From Haloactinopolyspora alba (GTDB lineage: Bacteria; Actinomycetota; Actinomycetes; Jiangellales; Jiangellaceae): 64,000 bases of DNA. Shown piece by piece: positions 1 through 8,801 of the stretch. The stretch is taken from the NCBI RefSeq assembly GCF_003014555.1, contig NZ_PYGE01000004.1:248001-312000 (forward strand), written 5' to 3'. The position numbers and the translations under genes were made by a program. Below the pieces are notes generated by a model that saw only the letters and a list, made by a program, of their open reading frames with translations, was not told the origin of the DNA and did no database searches. Within the stretch, counting starts at the first letter, position 1. Each line of letters opens with the position of its first letter.

Positions 1-191
1 CGGTGGCGGTGCTGACCGAACTGGACGGCTTCGCCACCACCGCCGAGGCGCTGACCGCGGGCGCCGGCCGGCAGATCCGCACCATCCTGCCCGGCTGGGT
101 CGACGACGGCCGGGTGGTGCGCAGCCTGGTGCCCGGTGACGAGGGCTACCCCGGCGACGACCCGGGCGAGGACCAGGGGGAGGACCCGTGA
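1..191 (+). CDS. C-terminal end of a cut-off gene, possibly a NUDIX hydrolase
   Basis: Only the last ~63 codons are inside the window; the frame is open to the left edge, so the visible GTG at 3 is probably internal. The tail contains a helical stretch (ALTAGAGRQIRTILPGWV) and an acidic, Gly/Pro-rich end (DDPGEDQGEDP). Its stop overlaps the next start by four bases (GTGA), implying an operon with the MBL-fold hydrolase. In related actinobacteria the gene at this place beside crp is often a NUDIX or RidA-type protein; the family cannot be proven from this fragment. Confidence 0.5.
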   Translation, partial: VAVLTELDGFATTAEALTAGAGRQIRTILPGWVDDGRVVRSLVPGDEGYPGDDPGEDQGEDP

Positions 192-964
192 CCGACGCAC
201 CGTCGCCGCTGCCCGCGTGGTGCCGTTCCATCCGGGCGGACAATCCCGGCCCGATGACGCTCGACGGCACCAACACCTACGTCATCAGCACCGACGCCGG
301 CGCCGTCGTCGTCGACCCCGGTCCGGCCATCGAGGAGCACCTGTCCGCGGTGGCGGCCGCGGCCGGCCCGGTGGTCGCCACGGTTCTCACTCATCGCCAC
401 GACGACCACACCGGTGGTGCGCACCGCTTCCGCGAGCTCACGGGTGCTCCGCTGCTGGCGCGTGACCCGGCGTGGTGCGTGGACGGTGCGCTCCCCACGG
501 ACGGTGCGACGTTCGAGCTGCCCGGTCCGCGGCTGCGCGTCGTCGACACGCCCGGGCACACGTCCGACTCGATCTGCGTCGTCGCCGACGACGGAACGTG
601 GACGGTCCTGTTCAGCGGCGACACCGTGCTCGGCCGTGGCACCACCGTCGTCGCGCATCCGGACGGCGACCTCGGCGCGTATCTCGACTCGCTGCGTCGC
701 CTCGAAACCGCCGTGGGCCCGGGGTGCCTGCTGCTGCCCGGCCACGGCCCGGTCCGCGACGACGCCGCGGGGGTGATCGGCGACTACATCGTGCACCGGC
801 ATCAGCGGTTGGACGAGGTGCGCTCGGCCCTGGCCGCGGGTGCGCGTACCGCACGTGACGTCGTCGAGGTGGTCTATGCCGACGTGGATCGCGCGGTGTG
901 GCCGGCGGCGGAACTGACCGTGCGGGCCGCTCTGGAATACCTCGACGACAGCGCCGGGCGGTGA
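188..964 (+). CDS. MBL-fold metallo-hydrolase
   Basis: 258 residues, starting at a GTG that overlaps the previous stop (GTGA). The metal-binding signature THRHDDHTGG (the H-x-H-x-D-H motif) lies near residue 70, followed by SGDTVLGRG, which supplies the bridging Asp, and LLPGHGPV with a further metal His. Those motifs place it in the glyoxalase II/beta-lactamase-like hydrolases, expected to bind two metal ions in the cytoplasm. The C-terminal ~50 residues resemble the winged-helix tail of LACTB2-like members. The substrate is not known. It sits convergent to crp, as in Mycobacterium tuberculosis and Streptomyces. Confidence 0.93.
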   Translation: MTDAPSPLPAWCRSIRADNPGPMTLDGTNTYVISTDAGAVVVDPGPAIEEHLSAVAAAAGPVVATVLTHRHDDHTGGAHRFRELTGAPLLARDPAWCVDGALPTDGATFELPGPRLRVVDTPGHTSDSICVVADDGTWTVLFSGDTVLGRGTTVVAHPDGDLGAYLDSLRRLETAVGPGCLLLPGHGPVRDDAAGVIGDYIVHRHQRLDEVRSALAAGARTARDVVEVVYADVDRAVWPAAELTVRAALEYLDDSAGR

Positions 965-968
965 CGTC

Positions 969-1646
969 TCAGCGGGCGCGGCGACGGATCCGCTCGACGT
1001 CGAGCATGACCACCGACCGCTGCTCCAGCCGGAGCCATCCGCGCGCGACGAAATCGGCCAGCGCCTTGTTGACGGTCTCGCGCGACGCGCCGACCAGCTG
1101 GGCGAGCTCTTCCTGGGTGAGGTCGTGCACGACCCGGACTCCCTCGTCCGACGGCACGCCGAACCGTGTCGACAGGTCGAGCAGCTGCTTCGCGACGCGG
1201 CCCGGCACGTCGGAGAACACGAGGTCGGCGAGCGTGTCGTTGGAACGGCGCAGCCGCGAGGCCAGCTGAAGCAGCAGCCCGCGCGAGACCTCCGGGCGCC
1301 CGGTGAGCCACGGCAGCAGGTCGGGGTGGCTCAGGCTCCACAGCGTGGTGTCGGTGACGGCCGTGACGGTGGCGGACCGGGGACCCGGGTCGAACAGGGA
1401 CAGTTCGCCGAACATCTGGCCGGGCCCGAGCAGGGCGAGCAGGTTCTCGCGCCCGTCCGAAGCCGTGCGGACCAGCTTGATCTTCCCGTCGGTGACGACG
1501 TAGACGCGGTCTCCTTCGTCGCCCTCGCGGAAGAGCGTCTCGCCGCGTCCGAGGTGGACCTCCGTCATCGAAGCCCGCAACGCGGCGGCGGCTTCGTCGT
1601 CCAACTCGCGGAACAGCGGTGCGCTCCGCAGTACGTCGTCGTCCAC
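969..1646 (-). CDS. crp: Crp/Fnr-family transcriptional regulator (cAMP-receptor-like)
   Basis: 225 residues: an N-terminal cyclic-nucleotide-binding beta-roll (GRGETLFREGDEGDRVYVV, FGELSLFDPGPRSATV) and a C-terminal winged helix with the recognition region LTQEELAQLVGASRETVNKAL. The start is set at the GTG at 1646 because GAGGAGG lies 8 nt upstream and Streptomyces Crp proteins begin at the same point (M/V-DDD-VLR). An ORF extending to 1673 adds nine residues without such a site. It is a global regulator in actinobacteria (GlxR, Rv3676). It is divergent from nth with 183 bp between them. The gene and its neighbours match the conserved actinobacterial order. Confidence 0.96.
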   Translation of the reverse strand: MDDDVLRSAPLFRELDDEAAAALRASMTEVHLGRGETLFREGDEGDRVYVVTDGKIKLVRTASDGRENLLALLGPGQMFGELSLFDPGPRSATVTAVTDTTLWSLSHPDLLPWLTGRPEVSRGLLLQLASRLRRSNDTLADLVFSDVPGRVAKQLLDLSTRFGVPSDEGVRVVHDLTQEELAQLVGASRETVNKALADFVARGWLRLEQRSVVMLDVERIRRRAR

Positions 1647-1829
1647 TACCTGGTCCTCCTCGCCGTTGAGCACGGACGTGACACGCGTCCCGATCGGTCG
1701 GTGTTTCGCGTCACGTCGGCCGCAACCTATTGTGCCTGGGGCCCATCATGGCTGACCATGCGCCCCGGTGCGCATCTTCCACGGCATTCCGCCGGGACCG
1801 TGCCGTGAACATAAGGTGAGGTGGTGCCC

Positions 1830-2534
1830 ATGGTCGAATCCGAATCCCACCTCGCGCTCGTCCGGCGGGCTCGGCGCATCAACCGCGAGCTCGCCGACCT
1901 GTATCCGGACGCGCACTGCGAGCTCGACTTCACCAACCCGTTCGAGCTGCTGATCGCCACGGTGCTGTCGGCGCAGACCACCGACGTCCGGGTCAATTCG
2001 GTCACGCCGGCGCTGTTCACGAAGTATCCCGACGCGGCGGCCCTCGCCGCGGCAGACCCCGAGGACGTCGAGAAGCTCATCCAGCCGACGGGCTTCTTCC
2101 GGGCCAAGACGACCTCGATCATGAAGCTGTCGAGGGCTCTGGCCGACGAGTTCGGCGGTCAGGTGCCCGGCCGGCTGCGTGACCTGGTCACCCTGCCCGG
2201 CGTGGGGCGCAAGACCGCCAACGTGGTCCTGGGGAACGCGTTCGACGTGCCCGGGCTGACGGTCGACACGCACTTCGGCCGGCTGGTGCGGCGCTGGGGC
2301 TGGACCGACAGCACGGACGCGGACAAGGTCGAGCAGGACGTCGCGGCGCTGTTCCCGAAGAAGGACTGGACGATGCTGTCGCACCGGGTCATCTGGCACG
2401 GCCGCCGGCGCTGTCACGCGCGCCGTCCGGCCTGCGGCGCGTGCCCGCTGGCCCGGCTGTGCCCGTCCTTCGGCGAGGGGCCGACCGATCCCGCGGCCGC
2501 GGCGAAGCTGGTCCGTGAAGGTCCGCGTGCATGA
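1830..2534 (+). CDS. nth: endonuclease III (DNA glycosylase/AP lyase)
   Basis: 234 residues. Base-excision repair enzyme that removes oxidised pyrimidines and cleaves abasic sites. The helix-hairpin-helix [12 protein letters not shown] carries the Schiff-base Lys (K128) and VDTHFGR carries the catalytic Asp (D146). The four iron-sulfur cysteines occur with exact family spacing (C-x6-C-x2-C-x5-C) at the C-terminus. The ATG at 1830 is chosen because AAGGTGAGG ends ~7 nt upstream; in-frame GTGs at 1821 and 1824 overlap that site. The stop overlaps the next gene (ATGA). Confidence 0.97.
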   Translation: MVESESHLALVRRARRINRELADLYPDAHCELDFTNPFELLIATVLSAQTTDVRVNSVTPALFTKYPDAAALAAADPEDVEKLIQPTGFFRAKTTSIMKLSRALADEFGGQVPGRLRDLVTLPGVGRKTANVVLGNAFDVPGLTVDTHFGRLVRRWGWTDSTDADKVEQDVAALFPKKDWTMLSHRVIWHGRRRCHARRPACGACPLARLCPSFGEGPTDPAAAAKLVREGPRA

Positions 2535-3217
2535 CGGTTGCGAACAGCGTGCCGGCGTGGTTGCGCCCGTTGGCCGAAGCCGCTCAGCAGGTGCGCTCCG
2601 GCGAGCTGTCCCGGTTCGCGCCGCCCGACGACGGCTCGGCGCGCCCGTGCGCGGTGTTGCTGCTGTTCGGCGAGTCCGACGGGGAGCCCGACGTCCTGCT
2701 CACCGAGCGGGCGGCCGGTCTGCGGCGGCATGCCGGCCAGGCGGCGTTCCCGGGCGGCGTCGTCGACCCGGAGGACTCCGGGCCGGTGCAGGCGGCGCTG
2801 CGGGAGGGCGCGGAGGAGACCGGGCTGGATCCGGCCGGTGTCGACGTGCTGGCGACGGCGCCGCCGCTGTGGATTCCGGTCACGAACTACGCGGTGACGC
2901 CGGTGCTGGGCTGGTGGCGCGTGCCGACCGAGGTGCGGGTGGTCGACGAGGCCGAGGTGGCGGCCGTGCATCGGGTGCCGCTGGCGCAGCTGCTCGACCC
3001 GGCGAACCGGCTGTCGGTGCGGCATCCCAGCGGCTCGGTGGGACCTGCGTTCCGGGTCCCGGGGCTGCTGGTGTGGGGGTTCACGGCGGGCGTTCTGTCC
3101 AACTTGTTCGACGCGGCCGGGGTCGCCGAGCCGTGGGATCGTAGCCTCGTGGAGGCGTTGCCGGGGGCGGGACCGGGTGACCGGGAAGGTCGGGGTGTGA
3201 CATGTTTCTGTGGCTGA
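2531..3217 (+). CDS. NUDIX CoA pyrophosphatase (NUDT7/8-like)
   Basis: 228 residues. The CoA-type signature [21 protein letters not shown] runs straight into a Nudix box ([12 protein letters not shown]...[11 protein letters not shown]) with the metal-binding REG-AEE-TG core. Family members hydrolyse CoA, acyl-CoA or oxidised CoA to 4'-phosphopantetheine and 3',5'-ADP. It is translationally coupled to nth (4-base overlap) and its own 3' end overlaps marP by 16 bases. Mycobacterium tuberculosis Rv3672c occupies the same position. Substrate preference is inferred from the signature only. Confidence 0.93.
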   Translation: MTVANSVPAWLRPLAEAAQQVRSGELSRFAPPDDGSARPCAVLLLFGESDGEPDVLLTERAAGLRRHAGQAAFPGGVVDPEDSGPVQAALREGAEETGLDPAGVDVLATAPPLWIPVTNYAVTPVLGWWRVPTEVRVVDEAEVAAVHRVPLAQLLDPANRLSVRHPSGSVGPAFRVPGLLVWGFTAGVLSNLFDAAGVAEPWDRSLVEALPGAGPGDREGRGVTCFCG

Positions 3218-4392
3218 ACGCCGTCGACTGGCTCATCATCGTCCTTGCCGTGGTCGTCGGGTTCACCGGGTGGACGCACGGGTTCGTGGTCGGCCTGCTG
3301 TCCTTCGTCGGCTTCGTCGGCGGAGCGATCGCCGGTCTGCTGCTGGTCCCCGCGGTCCTGGGCGGGTTCGAGCCCGGCCTCGGCGTCTCGGTGCTGGCGG
3401 TACTGCTGGTGCTCGGCGTCGCCTCCATCGGGCAGGGGATCCTGTCCTGGGCCGGAGGCTGGGTGCGGTCGAAGGTGTCCTCACGCCCCGCCCGCCGCTT
3501 CGACGCCGCCGGCGGGGCGACACTGGGCGTCGCGGGACTGCTCGTGGCCGCTTGGGCGTGTGGGCTGGCCATCTCCACCGCCGCGGTGCCGTACGCGTCG
3601 CCCGGCGTGCGCGAGTCGCGCATCCTCGACGTGGTCGACGACGCGGTGCCGGTCTCGCCCGACCGGGTCCGGCGAGCCTTCGAGGACGTCGTCGCGGCCG
3701 GAGGGTTCCCCCAGGTCGTGGCGCCCTGGGAGGCCGAGCCCATCGTCGAGGTGCCGCCGCCGGATCACCTGCTGGCGCGGGACGACGACGTGCGCCAGGC
3801 CGCGGCGAGCGTGCTCAAGATCACCGGGCGCGCGCCGTCCTGCGACCGGGTCATCACCGGCTCCGGGTTCGTCGTGGCGCCCCAGCGGGTGGTGACCAAC
3901 GCGCACGTCGTCGCGGGCGTCAGCGAGCCGGTCATCACCTTCCCCGACGGTGAGCCGCTGGCCTCGCGGGTGGTGGCCTTCGACCCGGACACCGACCTCG
4001 CGGTGCTGGCGGTGCCGGACCTGCAGCGTCCGGCGCTCGACGTCGGCGAGGCGCTCGGAGCCGGCAGCGAAGCCGTCGTCGTCGGGTACCCGAACAACGG
4101 GCCGCTGGACTCCGAGAACGTACGGGTGCGCGAGACGCACCAGCTGCGTGGCCGCGACATCTACGACGACGACGCGGTGACACGCTCCGTCGTGTCGATG
4201 CGTGGCAACATCCAGCCGGGCAACTCCGGCGGCCCGCTGATCGGCGGAGACGGCACGGTGCGTGGCGTGGTGTTCGCCGCGTCGCTGACCGACCCCGACA
4301 CCGGCTACGCGCTCGCTCCCGAGGAGTTCACCGAGCTGGCCCAGCAAGCGGCCGACGCGACCGAACCCGTGCCGACGGGTGCGTGCACCTGA
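3202..4392 (+). CDS. marP: membrane-anchored periplasmic serine protease MarP
   Basis: 396 residues. The N-terminal ~130 residues hold four hydrophobic segments of the CvpA/colicin-V type, followed by a trypsin-like protease. The triad is visible as H235 (TNAHVV), D265 (DTDLAVL) and S342 (GNSGGP). C214 and C395 fall at the positions of the redox-regulated disulfide pair described for M. tuberculosis MarP (Rv3671c), so the redox/acid control of that enzyme is probably preserved. In Mycobacterium this protease is needed to keep intrabacterial pH in acid, via cleavage of a peptidoglycan hydrolase. The gene overlaps the upstream NUDIX gene. Confidence 0.95.
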   Translation: MFLWLNAVDWLIIVLAVVVGFTGWTHGFVVGLLSFVGFVGGAIAGLLLVPAVLGGFEPGLGVSVLAVLLVLGVASIGQGILSWAGGWVRSKVSSRPARRFDAAGGATLGVAGLLVAAWACGLAISTAAVPYASPGVRESRILDVVDDAVPVSPDRVRRAFEDVVAAGGFPQVVAPWEAEPIVEVPPPDHLLARDDDVRQAAASVLKITGRAPSCDRVITGSGFVVAPQRVVTNAHVVAGVSEPVITFPDGEPLASRVVAFDPDTDLAVLAVPDLQRPALDVGEALGAGSEAVVVGYPNNGPLDSENVRVRETHQLRGRDIYDDDAVTRSVVSMRGNIQPGNSGGPLIGGDGTVRGVVFAASLTDPDTGYALAPEEFTELAQQAADATEPVPTGACT

Positions 4393-4402
4393 GTCATCCG
4401 GC

Positions 4403-5323
4403 TCAGGTGCGGACGGTGCGCAGCCAGTCGACGAGTGCGCTGGTGACGTCGTCGGGGGTCTCCTCGTGCGGGAAGTGCCCGGCCGAGTCCAGCGCCAGCC
4501 ACCGCCGGCGGCCGGTCAGCTGGTCCCGGGACGCCGCCGCCAGATCGACCGACACGTTGCGGTCCTGGGAGCCGTGGATCTGCAGCACCGGCATGGTCAG
4601 CGGGTCCTGGACGCGCTTGGCGAAGCGCCTGCCGTCGCCGCGGAACAGTGACCGGAACACCCACCGCTGATACTCCAGCGCGCAGTGCGGCGCGGGCCAC
4701 AGCTGCATCGCCCCGCGATAGTGCCGCGCCGCTTCGGCGTCGGGGAAGGCCGACCCGGGAGCGGCCCAGCGACGCAGCAGCGTCTCGACGTGCGCGCCGT
4801 CGTCGGCGATGAGGCGCCGTTCGGGCACCATCGGGGTCTGCACGCCGGCGAGCGAGCCGCTGTTCCGGAACCCGCCGCGCAGCAGGTGGTGGCGCAGCAC
4901 CAACGGGTGCGGCATGGACAGGACCGCCAGCGCGGCGACGTGAGCCGGGCGCATGGCCGCCGCCGTCCATGCGCCGTAGGCCCCCCAGCCGTGTCCGACC
5001 AGCACCGCGCTGCGCTCACCCAGCGAGCGGATCACGCCGGTGATGTCGGCGGCGAAGGTGAACGGGTCGTATCCCCGCGGCGTCTTGTCGCTGCCGCCGT
5101 AGCCGCGGAGGTCCATGGCGACGACACGCCAGCCGGCCGCCGCGATGGCCGGCATCTGGTGCCGCCAGGCCCACCAGAACTCGGGGAAGCCGTGCAGCAT
5201 CAGCACCAGCGGCCCGCGTCCCTGCTCGGCGACGTGGAACTGTGCGCCGTTGGCCGCGATCGATCGGTGTGACCAAGGGCCGTTGATCTCGACCGTGTAC
5301 CGGGGCGTCTCGGTGGCCGTCAC
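4403..5323 (-). CDS. alpha/beta hydrolase-fold protein with glycine at the nucleophile position
   Basis: 306 residues, epoxide-hydrolase-like by the oxyanion motif HGFPEFWWAW and overall spacing; corresponds in position to ephE (Rv3670). The catalytic acid (GSQDRN) and His (SAGHFPHEE) are present, but the nucleophile elbow reads VGHGWGAYG. A Gly therefore sits where Asp (GHDWG, epoxide hydrolases) or Ser would be. Either the protein is not a conventional hydrolase or the catalytic residue has moved. The start is a GTG overlapping the stop of the holin-like gene upstream (GTGA), so the two are co-translated. Confidence 0.88.
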   Translation of the reverse strand: MTATETPRYTVEINGPWSHRSIAANGAQFHVAEQGRGPLVLMLHGFPEFWWAWRHQMPAIAAAGWRVVAMDLRGYGGSDKTPRGYDPFTFAADITGVIRSLGERSAVLVGHGWGAYGAWTAAAMRPAHVAALAVLSMPHPLVLRHHLLRGGFRNSGSLAGVQTPMVPERRLIADDGAHVETLLRRWAAPGSAFPDAEAARHYRGAMQLWPAPHCALEYQRWVFRSLFRGDGRRFAKRVQDPLTMPVLQIHGSQDRNVSVDLAAASRDQLTGRRRWLALDSAGHFPHEETPDDVTSALVDWLRTVRT

Positions 5324-5739
5324 GTCCGCGGCGGGCGAGAAGGCCGGATGGCGAGCGCGGCCTCACGTGCGGTGACCTTGGTCCGGGCGACCTTGGTGAT
5401 GCGGCCGAACCGCCCCTTGGCGATCAGCGCCAGCACCAGCGCCAACAGGACGTAGAACCCCGCCACCACCAGGAACGACCAGCCGAGCGGGAGCCCGAGC
5501 CAGTGGACGCCGTAGACCAGCGCGAAGGAGGCGAAGATGAGCGCGAAGAAGGCGAGGACCGCGCCGACGGCGATGAGGGCGCCACCGACCGCGGCGGACT
5601 TGGCGTCCTGACGCAGCTCGGCCTTGGCGAGTTCGATCTCGTCGCGGACGAGACCGCTGAGATCGGTCTTGATCGAGGCCACCAGCTGGCCGATTGAGGC
5701 CGGCGCCTCGGTGACGTCGTCGGGTGCCCGCGCGGCCAT
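5320..5739 (-). CDS. phage holin family protein (actinobacterial holin-like superfamily), two transmembrane segments
   Basis: 139 residues: an amphipathic N-terminal helix (SIGQLVASIKTDLSGLVRDEIELAKAEL), two transmembrane helices (about residues 53-80 and 85-110) and a basic cytoplasmic tail. This matches the Phage_holin_3_6 family that lies next to marP and ephE in Mycobacterium (Rv3669) and Streptomyces. Despite the name these are chromosomal housekeeping membrane proteins of unknown role, and nothing suggests a prophage here. It is the first gene of a two-gene unit with the hydrolase. Confidence 0.88.
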   Translation of the reverse strand: MAARAPDDVTEAPASIGQLVASIKTDLSGLVRDEIELAKAELRQDAKSAAVGGALIAVGAVLAFFALIFASFALVYGVHWLGLPLGWSFLVVAGFYVLLALVLALIAKGRFGRITKVARTKVTAREAALAIRPSRPPRT

Positions 5740-5849
5740 CCAGTACTCCCCTCGCAGTTCGGTGTCGTCCCTGTGCTGTACCCGACTCTAGAGCACCGGA
5801 ACCCGGCCCGGCGGCCGGAACATCACCCGCGTGGCGCGGGCCCGAACGA

Positions 5850-7121
5850 TCAGGGCTCGTCGGTCTGGTAGATGTCCGGAATGCCGTCCTGGTCGACGTC
5901 GCGCTTCTCCTCCTCGGAGATCCGCCGGTACGTCGCGTTGCGCCGCCCGAGCACGACCACCGCCAGCAGCGCGGCCAGCACCGACCCGACGAGTACGGCG
6001 GTCTTGACCAGCTCGGCCGTCGCCGGGTCGTCGTGGAACGCCAGCTCTCCGATGAGCAGCGACACGGTGAACCCGATACCGGCGATCGCCGACAGCCCGA
6101 ACACGTCGCTCCACGACAGGTCCGGGTTGAGCTCGGCACGGGTGAACCGGGCCATCAGGGCGGTGCCGCCGAAGATGCCGAACGCCTTGCCGAGCACGAG
6201 GCCCAGCGTGACGCCGAGCGCCACCGGCTCGGTGAACACGTCGACCAGCGCCTCACCGGAGATCGTGACACCGGCAGCGAACAGCGCGAAGATCGGCACG
6301 CAGATGACGGCGGAGTAGGGCCGCACCCGGTGCTCGACCCGCTCGGCCGGCGCCTCGTGTTCGCCTTCGTGGTGGTGGGCGCGGGTCAGCAGGCCGAAGG
6401 CGACGCCGACGACGGTGGCGTGCACGCCGCTCTCGTGCATCAGCACCCAGCAGAGCAGGCCCATCGGCACGTAGAGCCACCACGCGCTGACGTTGAGCCG
6501 TTGCAGCACGTAGTAGACGGCGAGGATGGCCGCGGCCGCCAGCAGCGGCCAGATCTCCAGGCCGGTGGTGAAGAACACCGCGATGATCATGATGGCCAGC
6601 AGGTCGTCCACCACCGCGAGCGTCAGCAGGAACGCGCGCAACGCGGTGGGCAGCCGGGAGCCGATGACGGCCAGCACGGCGAGCGCGAACGCGATGTCGG
6701 TGGCCGTGGGCACTGCCCAGCCCTGCATGGTGCCGTCGCCGATGGCGTTGATCACTACGTAGACGAGGATCGGCCCGACCATGCCGCAGACCGCGGCGAC
6801 GATCGGCATGATCGCCTCGGAGGGCCGTCGCAGGCTGCCGACGACGATCTCGCGCTTCAGCTCAAGCCCCGCGACCAGGAAGAAGACCGCGAGCAGCCCG
6901 TCCGCGGCCCAGGTGGCGAGGTCGAGATCGAGGTGCAGCGACTCCGGGCCCACCGTCGTCGTGATGACCGTCGAGTAGCTGTCCGAGCCCACGTTCGCCC
7001 AAAGCAGCGCCGCCGCGGCGGCCAGCAGCATCAGGAACCCGCCGGTGGTCTCGTTTCGCAACATCTGTGTCACGAACTGTGTATCGGGCCAGGTCGAACG
7101 GTTGAAAACGCGGCGAGGCAC
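5850..7121 (-). CDS. nhaA: Na+/H+ antiporter NhaA
   Basis: 423 residues from the GTG at 7121 (a longer frame reaches 7193). Exchanges cytoplasmic Na+ for H+. The hallmark segments are present: DGLLAVFFLVAGLELKRE, the ion-binding ATDIAFALAV and the paired aspartates VVDDLLAI of the transport site, with about 11-12 hydrophobic helices. The later start is preferred because family members begin shortly before the amphipathic LRNETTGG helix and the extra N-terminal residues are not membrane-like. The C-terminal ~30 residues are acidic and cytoplasmic (EEEKRDVDQDGIPDIYQ), resembling a calcium-binding loop. Confidence 0.94.
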   Translation of the reverse strand: MPRRVFNRSTWPDTQFVTQMLRNETTGGFLMLLAAAAALLWANVGSDSYSTVITTTVGPESLHLDLDLATWAADGLLAVFFLVAGLELKREIVVGSLRRPSEAIMPIVAAVCGMVGPILVYVVINAIGDGTMQGWAVPTATDIAFALAVLAVIGSRLPTALRAFLLTLAVVDDLLAIMIIAVFFTTGLEIWPLLAAAAILAVYYVLQRLNVSAWWLYVPMGLLCWVLMHESGVHATVVGVAFGLLTRAHHHEGEHEAPAERVEHRVRPYSAVICVPIFALFAAGVTISGEALVDVFTEPVALGVTLGLVLGKAFGIFGGTALMARFTRAELNPDLSWSDVFGLSAIAGIGFTVSLLIGELAFHDDPATAELVKTAVLVGSVLAALLAVVVLGRRNATYRRISEEEKRDVDQDGIPDIYQTDEP

Positions 7122-7254
7122 AGCGATACCACTTTCTGTCGGGGACCCATGGCGCGATGACAGCCGACCAGACTTCCCGGCACACCGAGCCATATTCTAC
7201 GTGGCCGTGCCCGGTCCTCGGTTCGGCCACGTTCACCGGGGCGTGGTGCTTGCG

Positions 7255-7725
7255 TCAGCGGCGCTCGAACGACTGCACGTCTCGGCCGGGTCGCCACAAC
7301 CGGATCAGCATCGCGTCCCGCTCGGCGTTCAGCCCGGCCAGCACGACGTCGTCGATGTCCAGCCGGAACAGGTGGAACGGTTGCGGCGTCTCCGGGGCCT
7401 CGTCGAGGAACGCGGCGATGTCGTCCGGGCCCGCCTCGGTGGCGCGACCGGATATCTTGACGTCTGCGGCGTCCATCGAGCCGTCGCCGGGGTTGGCGTG
7501 CAGCGCGTAGCGTGGGTCGCGCTGCAGGTCACGTGCCTTGACGGCGTTCAGCATCGACCCGAGGACGAGGTCGTCGGCGAAGAAGTCGACCTCGGTGCCG
7601 CTGACCCGAGGGGATCCGTCGCCGCGCAGGGTGGCCAGCACGTGGTGCTTGGTGGCGGTGAGCCGGTCGCGGACCTCGCGAGCGAGGTCCGGAGCATCGT
7701 CGGTGAACTGTTTCCATGTCGCCAT
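7255..7725 (-). CDS. pyridoxamine 5'-phosphate oxidase-like (PPOX/FDOR split-barrel) protein
   Basis: 156 residues. Split beta-barrel flavin/deazaflavin-binding family: LTATKHHVLATLRGDGSPRVSGTEVDFFADDLVLGSM followed by DLQRDPRYALHANPG, the usual phosphate-binding and dimer regions. The predicted cofactor is FMN or F420 and the substrate is unknown. It is divergent from a WYL-domain regulator, with a perfect 10-bp inverted repeat in the shared 66-bp gap, so it is very likely the regulator's target. Confidence 0.85.
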   Translation of the reverse strand: MATWKQFTDDAPDLAREVRDRLTATKHHVLATLRGDGSPRVSGTEVDFFADDLVLGSMLNAVKARDLQRDPRYALHANPGDGSMDAADVKISGRATEAGPDDIAAFLDEAPETPQPFHLFRLDIDDVVLAGLNAERDAMLIRLWRPGRDVQSFERR

Positions 7726-7745
7726 GGGTCCGAGTGTGCGGGGTC

Positions 7746-7770
7746 ATCCCTGACAACGCCTGTCAGGGAT
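7746..7770. promoter_or_regulatory. perfect inverted repeat, probable operator of the WYL regulator
   Basis: ATCCCTGACA, a 5-nt spacer (ACGCC), then TGTCAGGGAT: 10-bp arms without mismatch. It lies between the divergent PPOX gene (start 7725) and the WYL regulator (start 7792), 20-22 bp from either start codon, where a repressor would block both promoters. The size and symmetry fit a dimeric HTH protein. Confidence 0.75.
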
Positions 7771-7791
7771 CACGGCGTACCGTCGGTCCGC

Positions 7792-8757
7792 ATGAGGGCC
7801 AGTCGGCTGGTGGCGACGATGCTCCTGCTGCAGCAGCGCCGCGCCGCCACCGCGGCGGAGATCGCGCGCGAGCTCGAGGTCTCCGTACGCACCGTGTACC
7901 GCGACGTCGCCGCGCTGCAGGCGGCCGGCGTTCCGGTGTGGACCGAGACCGGACCGGGCGGCGGGCTGCGCCTGGTCGAGGGCTGGCGGACCAGTCTGGA
8001 CGGACTCACCGGCGACGAGGCCGCGGCGCTGTTCCTGGGCGGCGTTCCCTCCGCGGTGGCCGACCTCGGGCTGGGAACGGTTCTCGTCGCCGCGCAGAGC
8101 AAGGTCATCGCCACGATGCCGCCGGAGCTGCGCGGACGGGCCGGCCGGCTGCGTGAACGGTTCCACCTGGACGCGCCGGGCTGGTTCGGCCCGAAGGGGC
8201 CGCCCGCGCACCTCGGCACCGTCGCCGACGCGGTCTGGCGCGACCGCCGTCTCGACGTCACCTACCGGCGGTCGGATCGGGTGGTGCACCGGCGCCTCGA
8301 CCCGCTGGGGCTCGTGCTCAAGGCGGGAACCTGGTACCTGGTCGCCGCTCACCGGCAGCGGGTCCGCACGTACCGGGTCGGTCGTGTCGACGACGCCTCC
8401 GTGCGCGACGAGGCGACCTCCCGGCCGACGGGGTTCGATCTGGCGGCGTGGTGGGCGGACTCGTCCGCGGAGTTCGACCGGTCGCTGTTGCGGTACAACT
8501 GCCGGGTGCGGATCACCGAGCGGTCGCTGCGCCAGTTGCACCACTACGTGGGTGTCGAATCGGCGCGACTGGCGCGAGAGTCCGCTGAGCCGCCGGACGA
8601 GGACGGGTGGCTGGTGGTGACGCTGTGGAGCGAGACCGAGGACGTCGCCTGCCACCAGCTGACCGGCCTCCCGGACCCGCCGCAGGTGCTGGAGCCGGCC
8701 TCGTTGCGCGCCGCCATCCACGAGGTGGGTCGCGCGCTGGCGGAACTCAACGCGTGA
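7792..8757 (+). CDS. WYL-domain helix-turn-helix regulator (YafY/PafC-like)
   Basis: 321 residues. The N-terminal winged helix (residues ~8-55: LLLQQRRAATAAEIARELEVSVRTVYRDVAALQAAGVPV) is followed by a WYL ligand-sensing domain (DRVVHRRLDPLGLVLKAGTWYLVAAHRQRVRTYRVGRV) and a C-terminal WCX-like region. The ATG at 7792 is used. The frame is open further upstream, but that extension runs antisense through the PPOX gene. It probably autoregulates and controls the divergent PPOX gene through the palindrome in the promoter gap. The ligand is unknown. Confidence 0.9.
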   Translation: MRASRLVATMLLLQQRRAATAAEIARELEVSVRTVYRDVAALQAAGVPVWTETGPGGGLRLVEGWRTSLDGLTGDEAAALFLGGVPSAVADLGLGTVLVAAQSKVIATMPPELRGRAGRLRERFHLDAPGWFGPKGPPAHLGTVADAVWRDRRLDVTYRRSDRVVHRRLDPLGLVLKAGTWYLVAAHRQRVRTYRVGRVDDASVRDEATSRPTGFDLAAWWADSSAEFDRSLLRYNCRVRITERSLRQLHHYVGVESARLARESAEPPDEDGWLVVTLWSETEDVACHQLTGLPDPPQVLEPASLRAAIHEVGRALAELNA

Positions 8758-8801
8758 CGGCCGCAGCACGGGCGCGAGCACTGTGCGTGAGCGGTGGCGC
8801 A

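Noticed and set aside
5320-5739. Possible prophage because of the 'phage holin family' match
   Set aside because: This holin-like family is a conserved chromosomal neighbour of marP; no other phage gene, integrase or att site is present.
5724-7160. Long plus-strand open frame opposite nhaA
   Set aside because: Asp/Gln/Arg/His-rich shadow of a GC-rich gene with no domain; nhaA is unmistakable on the other strand.
7045-7791. N-terminal extension of the WYL regulator across the PPOX gene
   Set aside because: It is antisense to a well-supported gene and has no protein-like pattern; ATG 7792 gives a normal-length regulator.
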